The notes under the pieces: model-generated
What the model was told of the DNA's origin: nothing
What the model saw: only the letters and a program-made list of their open reading frames with translations
Database searches by the model: none
Position numbers and translations under genes: made by a program
DNA from: Gaiellasilicea sp963789355
Lineage (GTDB): Bacteria > Actinomycetota > Thermoleophilia > Gaiellales > Gaiellaceae
Assembly (NCBI GenBank): GCA_963789355.1
Contig: CAWBKK010000002.1
Location: 558,001-622,000, forward strand
Reading direction: 5' to 3'
DNA length: 64,000 nt
Part shown: piece after piece, positions 48,532 to 58,232 of the stretch
How the letters are laid out: every line of letters begins with the position of its first letter
Numbering within the stretch: the stretch's first letter is position 1

Positions 48532-49943
48532 CGCGTCCCGATCGGCATCCGCAGCAGCCTCGGAATCGCGGCGGCGGCACGGGCGGCGGCTGACGGCCGT
48601 CGCCCGGCGCCGACCGCGTCTTCCAGGGAGAGCGTTCCCCAGCGAACGAGCGTGCCGCCGGCGTAGCGAAACGGCTCCGGCGGGAGACGGCGACCGCGGC
48701 GGCCGACGAGCGGGAGCGCCGTCCACTCGTCCCGGGCCCCCTGGGCGAGCGACGCGAGGATCTGGCCGCCCAGCCAGCTCGGCCCGACGCCGTTCCCGGA
48801 GTAGCCGGAGCCGTAGTGGATTCGTGTGCCGGGGACGGTGCCGAAGCGCGGCAGCCTGTCGGCGGAGACGTCGATGGGCCCACTCCACCGTGCCTCGATC
48901 CTGGCGTCCGCCAGGGCCGGGAGGAGCGTGCGGAGCCCCGCGTGCGCTCGTGCCTGGGCGGCGACGTCGTCGAGCACCTCCGGCCCGACGCGGCCGCCGG
49001 GCTCGAGCCGGCCGGAGCCGCTGCCCATCAGGACTCGCCCGTCGGGCGTCGTGCGGAAGTAGTGGAGGAACATGCGGCCGTCGGTGACGGCCTCGCCGCC
49101 GGTCCAGCCGATCTGCTCCAGCAGCTCCGGCACGGGCTCGGTGAGAACGACTGCGCTCCCGAAGGTCGTCTGCCGCCCCCCGAGCGGCCAGCCGGTGCCC
49201 CAGGCGTTGAGGGCGAGCACGAGCTCGCGGGCGCGGACGCTGCCGGTGGGCGTCTCGAGCGCGCCGGGCCGGATCGAGGTCACGGGTGTGTGCTCGAAGA
49301 GCTCGACGCCGGCGTCGAGGGCGGCGCGCTTCAACGCGAGCACGAGCCGGGCCGGCTGCACGATCGCGCCATCGCGAAAGTAGACGCCGCGCCGGAAGCG
49401 AGGCGAGTCGAGCCGATCCCGGAGCTCGTCGGGACCGAGGGCGACCGCCTCCTCCTCGACACCGAGCTCGCGGGCAACGCGCACGGGCCCGTCGACGACA
49501 GCGTCTTCGGCCTCGGTTGCAGCGACCTTCAGCAGCCCTCCCTCCCGCAGCCAGATGTCCTCGTCGCGGGCGTTGACGAAGTCGCGCACGGCGGGGACGA
49601 TCCGGCTCGACGCGTGCGCGAGCTGCAGCGCCGCCCCGTCGCCGAGAACCCCACGGAGAGTCGGCAGCGACGACCAGTAGCCGTGGAGGAAGCCGCCGTT
49701 CCGGCCGCTCGGCCCGTCGCCGACGCTGCGTGCCTCGAGCAGAGCAACGCGGAGCGACGGGTCGCGCTCGAGCAACGCGAGCGCAGTCCACAGGCCGGTG
49801 TAGCCGCCGCCGACCACGGCCACGTCGACTTCGAGCGACCCTTTCAGAGACGTGGAGACCGGCTCGGGCCGGTGTGCAGCCGCCTCCTCGAGCCACCACG
49901 AGGGTCGCGAACGCAGCGGAGGCTTCAGTGTCCGCGGTCGCAT
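48528..49943 (-). CDS. FAD-dependent amine/amino-acid oxidoreductase (DAO family)
   Basis: 471 residues, intact, soluble. FAD-binding VAVVGGGYTGLWTALALLE, then LLEARSVGDGPSGRNGGFLHG, typical of gamma-glutamylputrescine/glycine-oxidase-like DAO enzymes, and GSGYSGNGVGPSWLGGQILA near the C-terminus. PRFGTVPGTRIHYGSGY contacts FAD. Substrate unknown; amines such as polyamine derivatives are typical. Confidence 0.87.
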   Translation of the reverse strand: MRPRTLKPPLRSRPSWWLEEAAAHRPEPVSTSLKGSLEVDVAVVGGGYTGLWTALALLERDPSLRVALLEARSVGDGPSGRNGGFLHGYWSSLPTLRGVLGDGAALQLAHASSRIVPAVRDFVNARDEDIWLREGGLLKVAATEAEDAVVDGPVRVARELGVEEEAVALGPDELRDRLDSPRFRRGVYFRDGAIVQPARLVLALKRAALDAGVELFEHTPVTSIRPGALETPTGSVRARELVLALNAWGTGWPLGGRQTTFGSAVVLTEPVPELLEQIGWTGGEAVTDGRMFLHYFRTTPDGRVLMGSGSGRLEPGGRVGPEVLDDVAAQARAHAGLRTLLPALADARIEARWSGPIDVSADRLPRFGTVPGTRIHYGSGYSGNGVGPSWLGGQILASLAQGARDEWTALPLVGRRGRRLPPEPFRYAGGTLVRWGTLSLEDAVGAGRRPSAAARAAAAIPRLLRMPIGTR

Positions 49944-49973
49944 CGACGCGACTGTATCCCGAGGAGCGCCGGG

Positions 49974-50693
49974 CTAACGAACGGGACGGACGAGGCCGGA
50001 GAAGGCCAGCCGCCGCGCCTCGCGTGCCTGCGGCGAGTAGACCTCGACGAGCGACCGGACCCCGCGAAACGCAAGGTAGATGCTCGTCGGCTTCGCACTC
50101 GACCAGACGGCGATGCCGCCGTTCTCGAGCCGGCGCGAGACCATGCCTTTCGCCTCGGCGCGGCGGGCGGCGGTCGCGTAGGCCTGCGTCAGCGGGTAGG
50201 TGCCGACCGTGAGCGACCGGCCCGAGCCGCCCACTGCCGAGCCGCTCGCCAGGTAGCGCACGAAGACGCCGGCGTCGTTGCTCGTCAGCTCCAGGGTCCT
50301 GCCGGGACGGTGGCCGGCCCAGTACACCGGTCCGGCGTGCGAGTCCGCGAACGCGGCGAGTTGCTGGACGGAGACCCCGTCCGCTGCGGCAGGGCTCTGT
50401 CGTGGAGCGTCGTTCTGCCGAGCGACGAAAAGGAATGTTGCGGCGGCGCCGGCGCCGGCGAGGAGGGTGACAACGGCGATGGTTCGGAGCCTGCGGCGTT
50501 GCCGGCTCACCGGCGCAATCGCTACGGCTTCCTCGACCGGCTTCGCCTTCGTGGTGGCGCGGGGCTTCCGCGGCGCTGCCGTCCCCGCCGCGGTCGTGCG
50601 CTTGCGCGGCGCCGGCTTCTTTGCGGCGGCCGGCTTCGCCGTGGGCGTCGGCTTCTCCACGGCTGGTGCTTCGGCGGCGGGCTGCGAACTCAT
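49974..50693 (-). CDS. Membrane protein with Lys/Ala/Pro-rich tail and extracytoplasmic domain
   Basis: 239 residues. The first 65 are a basic, histone H1-like Ala/Lys/Pro/Thr tail (KPAAAKKPAPRKRTTAAG), followed by one membrane segment (TIAVVTLLAGAGAAATFLFVA) and a folded extracytoplasmic domain (VYWAGHRPGRTLELTSNDAG, IYLAFRGVRSLVEVYSP). It begins six bases after the collagen-like gene, so the two are probably cotranscribed. Function unknown. Confidence 0.65.
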   Translation of the reverse strand: MSSQPAAEAPAVEKPTPTAKPAAAKKPAPRKRTTAAGTAAPRKPRATTKAKPVEEAVAIAPVSRQRRRLRTIAVVTLLAGAGAAATFLFVARQNDAPRQSPAAADGVSVQQLAAFADSHAGPVYWAGHRPGRTLELTSNDAGVFVRYLASGSAVGGSGRSLTVGTYPLTQAYATAARRAEAKGMVSRRLENGGIAVWSSAKPTSIYLAFRGVRSLVEVYSPQAREARRLAFSGLVRPVR

Positions 50694-50699
50694 GCTCGG

Positions 50700-52142
50700 C
50701 TAGCCGCTGACCGGATCGCGCTGGATGCTGTCGACCTTGACCGCGACGATTCTGGAGAGAGAGGCGTTGGTCGGGCTGTCCGTCGCCCGGCAGCGGAGAA
50801 CGATCGAGCCGGAAGAGGCAAAGGTGGCCGTGCCGATCATCGCCATGGGGGTCGTGTTGTTCTGCACGCTGAGAGCGAACGAAGCGGAGTCGAGCGTCGC
50901 GCCCGCGGCGATGAGGGTGCAGGTCGCGTTGTTGACGGCAGCGGCGCTGGTGTTCACGAGGACGGTCTTGGCCGTGATCGAGTACGACCCGACCGCGACG
51001 CTTGCCATCGTCGCAACCGTGGTGTCGGACGATCCCAGCGCCTGGTTGCCGTCGCGGTAGACCTCGCGGGCATTCGACGTGCCGGCAGCCCCGGTGGCAC
51101 CGGTGGCGCCCTGCGGTCCGGCAACACCCTGCGGCCCCTGTGCGCCCGCCGGACCCTGCGGTCCGGCGGCGCCTGTGGCGCCCTGCGGCCCGGCCGGACC
51201 GGTCGGGCCAGCGGGGCCCTGTGCACCCTGGGAACCCGTTGCGCCGGCCGCTCCGGTGGCACCCGCGGGGCCCTGAGGACCCTGGGCGCCGGTCAGGCCT
51301 TGCGGACCCTGCGGCCCGGCAGGACCGGCCGGTCCTGTCGCTCCGTTGGTTCCGTTGCTGCCGTTGGATCCGTTGGCGCCCGCCGGGCCCTGGGCGCCCT
51401 GGGCGCCGGTCAGGCCTTGCGGGCCCTGCGGCCCGGCAGGACCGGCCGGTCCTGTCGCTCCGTCGGCTCCATCGGTTCCGTTCGTTCCATCGGTTCCATC
51501 GGCGCCCGCCGGGCCCTGAGGGCCCTCGGCGCCCGTCAGGCCTTGCAGGCCCTGCGGCCCGGCAGGACCGGTCGGGCCTGCCGCTCCGTTCGTCCCATCG
51601 GCTCCGTTCGCTCCGGCCGCTCCGGTCAGGCCGGTCGCGCCGGCAGCTCCTGTCGCTCCGACCCCGCCGTCCGCGCCGGCCGGACCCTGGGGACCGGCGG
51701 GACCCTGGAGCCCGGCCAGACCGCGCGGGCCTTCCGGCCCCTCGGGGCCAACAGGACCATCCGAACCTGCCGCACCGTTGCCTCCCTGGGCTCCGGTCTC
51801 GCCCGGTGACCCGTTCGCACCCGCGCGACCCGTCGCGCCGGTGGCGCCGTCAGAGCCATCCTCGCCGGGAGTGCCTTGTGGCCCTTGCGGGCCTGCGGGG
51901 CCGGACGCACCCTGGAAGCCGCGCGGGCCCGCTGGGCCGGCCGGGCCGGTCAGCGGCTTGGGCTTCGTGCGGGGACGGGCAGTCTGTGCGTGCGACTCGG
52001 CCAGGGCGACGTGGCGCGGCGCCCGCTGCGCCGCCTCCGGGCGGGCGGCCGTGGCGATGGCGGCGCCCACGAGCGCGATCGTCGTGGCCGAAGCGCACGA
52101 GATCTTCAGGAATCGCCGCAGTCTGAGGTGACGGTTTGTCAT
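50700..52142 (-). CDS. Collagen-like Gly-X-Y repeat surface protein
   Basis: 480 residues from ATG 52142 (or 492 from ATG 52178). Signal peptide or anchor (ISCASATTIALVGAAIATAA), a basic linker, about 95 Gly-X-Y triplets (GPAGPQGPQGLTGAQG blocks, with GTNGTDG and GSNGSNG stretches), and a C-terminal globular beta-rich domain (NATCTLIAAGATLDSASFAL, GSIVLRCRATDSP) with two Cys. This is the triple-helix and trimerising-head layout of bacterial collagen-like proteins, exposed on the cell surface. Divergent from the GGDEF protein. Confidence 0.88.
   Translation of the reverse strand: MTNRHLRLRRFLKISCASATTIALVGAAIATAARPEAAQRAPRHVALAESHAQTARPRTKPKPLTGPAGPAGPRGFQGASGPAGPQGPQGTPGEDGSDGATGATGRAGANGSPGETGAQGGNGAAGSDGPVGPEGPEGPRGLAGLQGPAGPQGPAGADGGVGATGAAGATGLTGAAGANGADGTNGAAGPTGPAGPQGLQGLTGAEGPQGPAGADGTDGTNGTDGADGATGPAGPAGPQGPQGLTGAQGAQGPAGANGSNGSNGTNGATGPAGPAGPQGPQGLTGAQGPQGPAGATGAAGATGSQGAQGPAGPTGPAGPQGATGAAGPQGPAGAQGPQGVAGPQGATGATGAAGTSNAREVYRDGNQALGSSDTTVATMASVAVGSYSITAKTVLVNTSAAAVNNATCTLIAAGATLDSASFALSVQNNTTPMAMIGTATFASSGSIVLRCRATDSPTNASLSRIVAVKVDSIQRDPVSG
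50990..51960 (-). repeat. Collagen-coding repetitive DNA
   Basis: GC-rich nine-base-period DNA coding for Gly-X-Y triplets. Larger blocks repeat near 51280-51350, 51400-51460 and 51530-51590 (the GPQGLTGA unit). Prone to slippage and length variation. Confidence 0.7.
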
Positions 52143-52319
52143 TTTCCGGAGGAGCCGCAGAGCTCCGAGATCGTGCATCTCCTATCGGCACGGAGAGCGG
52201 ATCACTCAAATCGTCCGGGCGCCCTCACCGCACTGCGCACATTGAGTGCCAAAAGAGACGCCGGTGCATCCCCCGATGGAGGTACGGATGGGAGGCACTT
52301 CCGAGCCGATAGAAAATCT

Positions 52320-54320
52320 GTGGCGGCCTCTCCCTCGACCCCTGCTCCAATCGCCCTCCGGGCCGGGGAGCAGAGGCGCTTTCACTTCGTGCTGAGGCGC
52401 GGCGACAGGCTTCTGCTCGGCCTGGGAGTGCTGTTTCTCGTCTATGTCGGCTGGCTCGCCGTTGCGCCCGGCGGTTCCTCGCGGTGGCTGTACAACATCC
52501 TGCTCCTGGGAGCAGCGTTCGCCTGCCTGGCCTCGCCGCTGCGCAAGGGCCGCGAGCGCGTCGCGTGGACGCTGCTCGGAACGACGTTGCTCCTCTGGGC
52601 TGCCGGCGACTTCTACTACGCGCTCTTCCTCTGGGACGAGGCCGCGAGCCCGCCGACCGTCACCGACTGGTTCTGGCTCGCCTCCTACCCGTGCCTCTAT
52701 CTGGCGATCGCGCTGCTCGTGCGCGCGCGCACCGAGCACTTCGACCGGAGCCTCTGGCTGGATGCCGTGCTCGCGGCCCTCGCGGTCGCGGCCGTCGGAG
52801 CCGCCGTCCTCTTCGGCGCCGTCGTCGAGAGCACCGGCGGCTCTCCGCTCGTCGCCGCCATGAACGTCGCCTATCCGCTTGCCGATGCGCTCCTGCTCGG
52901 CCTGGTCGTCTCCGTGCTCGGCCTGACGGGCTGGCGGGTCGACCGCACGTGGTCGTGCATCATCGCGGGCACGCTCGTCCTCGCGCTCGCGGACAGCGTC
53001 TTTCTCTACCAGGCCGCGATGAAGACGAACAACGACGTCGCCGTGCTCGACGCGGCGTGGCCGCTGGCGATGCTGCTGCTCGCGGCGGCGTCGCGCCAGC
53101 CCGCTCGAAAGCTCGGGAAGGTTCGGCCCGACGGTGTGCGCCTGCTCGCGGTTCCAGCCCTCTTCGGGCTGACCGCGCTCTCGATCCTCGTCTACGGGCA
53201 GTTCGAGTCGCTGAACAAGCCCGCGGTCGTGCTCGCCGCAACCTCGATGCTCGCGGTGATCGCCAGGATGGCGCTGACGTTCAGGGACAAGCTGCACCTG
53301 CTCGCGGCGACCCGGATCGAGGCCCGGACGGACGCACTCACCGGGATCGGCAACCGGCGCAAGTTGATGGACGACCTCCGCGCGAGACTCGACGAGCGCG
53401 AGCCCTCGGTGCTCCTGCTGCTCGACCTGGACGGGTTCAAGGGCTACAACGACAGCTTCGGCCATCCGGCCGGCGACGCGCTGCTGGCGCGGCTCGCGAA
53501 GAAGCTCGCAGATGCGGTCGCTGCCGAGGGCGAGGTGTACCGCATCGGCGGGGACGAGTTCTGCGTGCTCGCGTCGGTCGACACCGACCGGCGGGAGGGC
53601 TTCGCGAACGGAGCGGCAGCGGCGCTGCAAGACCACGGCGAGGGCTTCCGGATCACCGCCGCGTACGGAGCCGTCTATCTGCCCGAGGAGGCCGCCGATG
53701 TCGCGGAGGCGCTCCGGCTCGTCGACGGTCGCATGTACGACGAGAAGGACGGGCGCCGGGCATCCGCCGGCCGGCAGAGCCGCGACGTGCTCTTGCGCGC
53801 CCTCTACGAACGTGATGACCGGTTGCAGGGCCATCTCAGCGAGATCGTCGAGCTCGTGCGCTCCGTCGGGCGCCAGCTCGGTCTCTCCGACGACGAGGTC
53901 GGTGACCTCGCGCTCGCAGCGGAGCTGCACGAGGTCGGCAAGCTGGCGATCCCCGACGCGATTCTGAGCAAGCCGGAGCCGCTGACCGCCGAGGAGACGC
54001 GCTTCCTCCGCCGCCACCCGCTGATCGGCGAGCGGATCCTTTCGTCGGCGCCCGCGCTCGCAAAGGTCTCCAAGGTGGTGCGCTCGATCCACGAGCGCGC
54101 CGACGGAACCGGCTATCCCGACGGGCTCACCGGCGAGGCGATCCCGTTCCACGCCCGCATCATCGCTGCCTGCGCGGAGCTGGTCGCCGGCATGGAGACG
54201 CGCCCGGCACGAATCGCGCTCTCCGACCTGCGGCAGGCCGACGCCTTCGATCCCGACGTGCTCGATGCCCTGAGCCGCGTGGTCGTCGGGCCAGAGCTCA
54301 CGCTCGCGAGCAGCGCCTAA
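52320..54320 (+). CDS. Membrane GGDEF/HD-GYP-type cyclic-di-GMP protein
   Basis: 666 residues from GTG 52320. An N-terminal region of eight or so membrane segments (about 30-300) is followed by a GGDEF domain (TDALTGIGNRRKLMDDL, LLLLDLDGFKGYND, RIGGDEFCVL at residues 410-414, active type, no RxxD inhibitory site before it). The C-terminal HD-GYP-like domain carries GYP (DGTGYPDGL, residues 598-600), but the HD pair is His-Glu (LHEVGK, residues 537-538) and the HHE motif reads IHE. It may make c-di-GMP and have weak or lost hydrolysis. Divergent from the collagen-like operon. Confidence 0.87.
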   Translation: MAASPSTPAPIALRAGEQRRFHFVLRRGDRLLLGLGVLFLVYVGWLAVAPGGSSRWLYNILLLGAAFACLASPLRKGRERVAWTLLGTTLLLWAAGDFYYALFLWDEAASPPTVTDWFWLASYPCLYLAIALLVRARTEHFDRSLWLDAVLAALAVAAVGAAVLFGAVVESTGGSPLVAAMNVAYPLADALLLGLVVSVLGLTGWRVDRTWSCIIAGTLVLALADSVFLYQAAMKTNNDVAVLDAAWPLAMLLLAAASRQPARKLGKVRPDGVRLLAVPALFGLTALSILVYGQFESLNKPAVVLAATSMLAVIARMALTFRDKLHLLAATRIEARTDALTGIGNRRKLMDDLRARLDEREPSVLLLLDLDGFKGYNDSFGHPAGDALLARLAKKLADAVAAEGEVYRIGGDEFCVLASVDTDRREGFANGAAAALQDHGEGFRITAAYGAVYLPEEAADVAEALRLVDGRMYDEKDGRRASAGRQSRDVLLRALYERDDRLQGHLSEIVELVRSVGRQLGLSDDEVGDLALAAELHEVGKLAIPDAILSKPEPLTAEETRFLRRHPLIGERILSSAPALAKVSKVVRSIHERADGTGYPDGLTGEAIPFHARIIAACAELVAGMETRPARIALSDLRQADAFDPDVLDALSRVVVGPELTLASSA

Positions 54321-54403
54321 AAGCGGTCACCCGTAGCGATCCAGCCTCCAACTTCGTTGTGAGGTTGATGAGGACGAGGGGTCGTCACAGAGGGGAGAAG
54401 TGC

Positions 54404-54583
54404 GTGCTTGCGCTCGGCGCCGCCGCGCTCGCGTCCGTCGTCCTCTTTGCCCAGACTGCGGCCTCCGGTTCGCACACCCAATGCCAGTACGGCGGGATCA
54501 GCGCGATCGGGCCCGTCGACGCCCAGGGTCGCGGCGATACGACCCCCGACATCCGCTGCCTCGAGCCCGCGGGCTCGGAGTGA
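54404..54583 (+). CDS. Small secreted peptide
   Basis: 59 residues from GTG 54404 behind GGGGAGAA. Signal peptide (LALGAAALASVVLFAQTAASG), then a short mature part with two Cys (TQCQYGGIS and DIRCLEP) that could form one disulfide. It ends two bases before tRNA-Val. No family recognised; it may be chance. Confidence 0.4.
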   Translation: MLALGAAALASVVLFAQTAASGSHTQCQYGGISAIGPVDAQGRGDTTPDIRCLEPAGSE

Positions 54584-54584
54584 G

Positions 54585-54657
54585 TGGGCGGTGAGAGGCT
54601 CGAACTCCCGACCCCCTGCGTGTAAAGCAGGTGCTCTACCAGCTGAGCTAACCGCCC
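54585..54657 (-). tRNA. tRNA-Val (TAC)
   Basis: Acceptor GGGCGGT/ACCGCCC, D-arm AGCTCAGCTGGTAGAGC, anticodon loop TTTACAC with anticodon TAC, T-arm GGGAGTTCGAGCCTCTC. 73 bases, no encoded CCA. Confidence 0.96.
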
Positions 54658-54784
54658 CGATTGCGGAAGGGTGCCAGAAACCCCCGTTGGCGAACCGCCG
54701 CGGGCCACGAAGCGGACCGCCTTCAGGGATCCTCGCGTTGTGGGATCCGCGCGAGCGGATTCCGCATCGCGGGCGGGAACAGGA

Positions 54785-54857
54785 TGCCCCCAACGGGATT
54801 CGAACCCGTGCAGCCACCTTGAAAGGGTGGTGACCTAGGCCGCTAGTCGATGGGGGC
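54785..54857 (-). tRNA. tRNA-Glu (TTC)
   Basis: Acceptor GCCCCCA/TGGGGGC, anticodon stem CCACC/GGTGG with loop CTTTCAA (anticodon TTC), T-arm ACGGGTTCGAATCCCGT. 73 bases, no encoded CCA. Confidence 0.96.
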
Positions 54858-54890
54858 GGCGCAGACGGAGGATAGCGGCGGCGCTGGCCG

Positions 54891-55274
54891 CTATTCCCGG
54901 CCGAGGGCTTTGAGGATCGTCGCGACCAGCTCGTCGAACGCCACCGACTTCGTCACGAACGCGCTCGCACCGGCTTCGAGGGCCGCGGCCCTCGAGAGGC
55001 TGTCGGTGTGGCCGCTGAGCGCGATCACGCACGGCGCGTGCTCGAGCGCCAACAGCCGGCGCGTCGCGGCCGGGCCGTCGAGCACGGGCATCGACATGTC
55101 CATCAGGACGACTTCGGCCTCGGCTCTCTTCGCCAGCGTGACCGCTTCCCGTCCGGTCGCGGCGGTGCCGACGACCTCGAAGCGGCTGTCCTGGCCGAGC
55201 ACCGTCGTCAGCGCGTGGGTGAAGATCTGGTGGTCGTCCACCACGAGCACTCGGATCGGCAGTCCCCCGTCCAT
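54891..55274 (-). CDS. Single-domain (REC-only) response regulator
   Basis: 127 residues, receiver domain only. Acidic pair in VLVVDDHQIF, phospho-acceptor Asp in VLMDMSMPVLDG, switch Ser in ALSGHTD, and Lys in FVTKSV. No output domain and no sensor kinase nearby. Its start ATG 55274 lies in the loop of a hairpin (55261-55287), and it follows aceA by 23 bases. It may act by protein contact or as a phosphate sink. Confidence 0.88.
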   Translation of the reverse strand: MDGGLPIRVLVVDDHQIFTHALTTVLGQDSRFEVVGTAATGREAVTLAKRAEAEVVLMDMSMPVLDGPAATRRLLALEHAPCVIALSGHTDSLSRAAALEAGASAFVTKSVAFDELVATILKALGRE

Positions 55275-55287
55275 GAGAGGGGGGACT
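55261..55287 (-). terminator. Hairpin between aceA and the response regulator
   Basis: AGTCCCCC (55261-55268) and GGGGGACT (55280-55287) form an eight-base-pair stem, 10 bases after the aceA stop in transcript order. The response-regulator ATG is in the loop. It could end aceA transcripts or limit translation of the regulator. No T-run. Confidence 0.5.
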
Positions 55288-55297
55288 ATGCCAACCC

Positions 55298-56632
<1,335 letters not shown>

Positions 56633-56646
56633 CCTGGGCCTCCTTG

Positions 56647-56699
56647 GGATCCGAAATAAATGATTCTCGGATCCTAGATGGCCAGAAACAGCCTGTCAA
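56647..56699 (-). promoter_or_regulatory. aceA promoter with GGATCCGA operator pair
   Basis: On the minus strand TTGACA (56699-56694), 17 bases, TAGGAT (56676-56671). GGATCCGA (56647-56654) and TCGGATCC (56667-56674) form an inverted pair, one covering the -10 box. A further perfect palindrome TCGGATCCGA is at 56718-56727, in the end of the GntR gene. A GntR-type repressor binding here would block aceA; linking it to the neighbouring GntR protein is inference. Confidence 0.7.
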
Positions 56700-56707
56700 C
56701 GCGAGAA

Positions 56708-57421
56708 CTAGAAGTTATCGGATCCGAGATGTTGGGCGAGGATCCGTTCGAGCAGCGCGCCGGAGGAGAGCACGTGCTCGCGCGCGAGCGCCCGGGCACC
56801 GGCGGGACTGCCGGCAGCGAGCGCGTCGAGGAGCGCGCGGTGCTGCCGCTCGTTCGCGCTGTAGAGCTCGTCCAGCTCGCCGGCATCCGAGGGAGCCCAG
56901 ACGGCCGAGCCGGAGTAGCGGGCACCCTTGGCGATCCGCTCGACCATCGGCAGGGCGGCGACCCGGTAGATCACGTCGTGGAAGGCGTGGTTGGCACGAA
57001 CCCATTCCGTGACGAGATCCGCGCGGCGGCCGGCGGCCAGGCGCCCGCCTCGTCGAAGCTCGTCGGTGAGGCCGGCGAAGCGATCCTCGATCGCCTCCAG
57101 CTCGTCGAGCTCGGCGCGCGTGATTCGCTCGGCCGCGATCTCGGTCGCGAGGCTCTCCAGCTCGGCTCTGATCAGGAACGCCTCCCGCAGCTCTCCGCGC
57201 GACAGCGTGCGGACGCGAACGCCCCGGTTGGGCTCGAACGAGACCAGGCCGAGCGCGGCCAGGCGCCGAAGCGCCTCCCGGATCGGCGTGCGGCTGACGC
57301 CGTACTGCTCCGACAGTCGCTCCTGGCGCAGCACGGTTCCCGGCGCGAGCTCGCCCGAGACGATCGCCTGCTCGAGCTCGAGCGCGACGTCGTCGGCTTT
57401 GGTGCTTGCCGCCTCGCTCAC
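56708..57421 (-). CDS. GntR-family regulator with FCD domain
   Basis: 237 residues, intact. An N-terminal winged helix (LEQAIVSGELAPGTVLRQERLSEQYGVSRTPIREALRRL) and a C-terminal FCD ligand domain with metal-type His and Asp (WVRANHAFHDVIYR, ERQHRALLDAL). It lies upstream of aceA on the same strand, separated by the operator-rich region, and downstream of the hydroxybutyrate dehydrogenase gene. A likely regulator of acetate/hydroxybutyrate genes (inference). Confidence 0.88.
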   Translation of the reverse strand: MSEAASTKADDVALELEQAIVSGELAPGTVLRQERLSEQYGVSRTPIREALRRLAALGLVSFEPNRGVRVRTLSRGELREAFLIRAELESLATEIAAERITRAELDELEAIEDRFAGLTDELRRGGRLAAGRRADLVTEWVRANHAFHDVIYRVAALPMVERIAKGARYSGSAVWAPSDAGELDELYSANERQHRALLDALAAGSPAGARALAREHVLSSGALLERILAQHLGSDNF

Positions 57422-57448
57422 GGCCGGGGAGTCTATGCCGCCGGGTTG

Positions 57449-58186
57449 CTAGCGCGCGGTCCAGCCGAGATCCATCACCACGGGCGCACCGGTGAAGGCG
57501 CGGCCACCGGGGCCGAGCAGGAACGCGGCCGTTTCGGCCACCTCCTCGGGCTCGAGCATCCGCTTGACGGCCTGCGGGGCGAGGAGGACGTCCTCGACGA
57601 CCCGCTCCGGCGGGACGCCGGTCGCCTGCGACTGGGCTTCGATCTGCGCTTCGACGATCGGCGTGCGCACGTAGCCGGGGCACAGCGCCGTCGCCGAGAT
57701 GCCGTGCTCGGCACCTTCGAGCGCGAGCACCTTGACGAGACCGACCAGCCCGTGCTTCGCGGCGACGTAGCCCGCCTTGTACGGCGACGCGACGAGGCCA
57801 TGCACGGATGCGACGGCCAGAAAGCGCCCGTCTCCGGACTCGCGGAGCGCGTCCCACGCGTAGCGGGCGAGCAGGAACGGGCTCGTCAGGAGGACCGCGA
57901 GGAGCGCGTCCCACCGCTCCTCGGGGAACTCGGCGACCGGCGCGACGTGCTGGAAGCCCGCGCAGGCGACGACGGCGTCGAGCCCTCCGAAGCGCTCGAG
58001 CGCGGCGTCGACCGCGGCCCGGTTGCCGGCCGGCGTTGCCAGATCGGCTGCGAAGGGCTCGCCGGGGCCATCCGGGTCGGGCCGGAGATCGACGCCCAAC
58101 ACCGCACCTCCATCGAGCTCCAGCCGCGCCGCGATCGCACGGCCGATGCCGCTGCCCGAGCCCGAGACCAGAATCCTGCGTTTCAT
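57449..58186 (-). CDS. Short-chain dehydrogenase, 3-hydroxybutyrate dehydrogenase-like
   Basis: 245 residues, intact. NAD-binding SGSGSGIGRAIAARL, NAG-type ACAGFQHVAPV, catalytic Ser in VASVHGLVASP and Tyr-Lys in YVAAKHGLVGL, and CPGYVRTPIVEAQIEAQS, the stretch typical of D-3-hydroxybutyrate dehydrogenases. It oxidises hydroxybutyrate to acetoacetate, which feeds acetyl-CoA to the glyoxylate shunt encoded next door. Confidence 0.87.
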   Translation of the reverse strand: MKRRILVSGSGSGIGRAIAARLELDGGAVLGVDLRPDPDGPGEPFAADLATPAGNRAAVDAALERFGGLDAVVACAGFQHVAPVAEFPEERWDALLAVLLTSPFLLARYAWDALRESGDGRFLAVASVHGLVASPYKAGYVAAKHGLVGLVKVLALEGAEHGISATALCPGYVRTPIVEAQIEAQSQATGVPPERVVEDVLLAPQAVKRMLEPEEVAETAAFLLGPGGRAFTGAPVVMDLGWTAR

Positions 58187-58232
58187 GACCAGGCGGACGT
58201 TACGTGCCGCCGCCCGCGCCTGCGGAGCCCGG

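Noticed and set aside
48816..51809. A 997-codon plus-strand open frame across the oxidoreductase and collagen-like genes
   Set aside because: It crosses three unrelated minus-strand genes and reads as low-complexity; a shadow frame.
50990..51960. Short-period repeats in the collagen region as a CRISPR or satellite
   Set aside because: The nine-base periodicity codes for Gly-X-Y triplets in a frame with signal peptide and C-terminal domain.
52195..52319. Possible cyclic-di-GMP riboswitch before the GGDEF gene
   Set aside because: Some resemblance to GACGC and GGAGGTACGG segments, but the conserved GEMM core and stems cannot be drawn.
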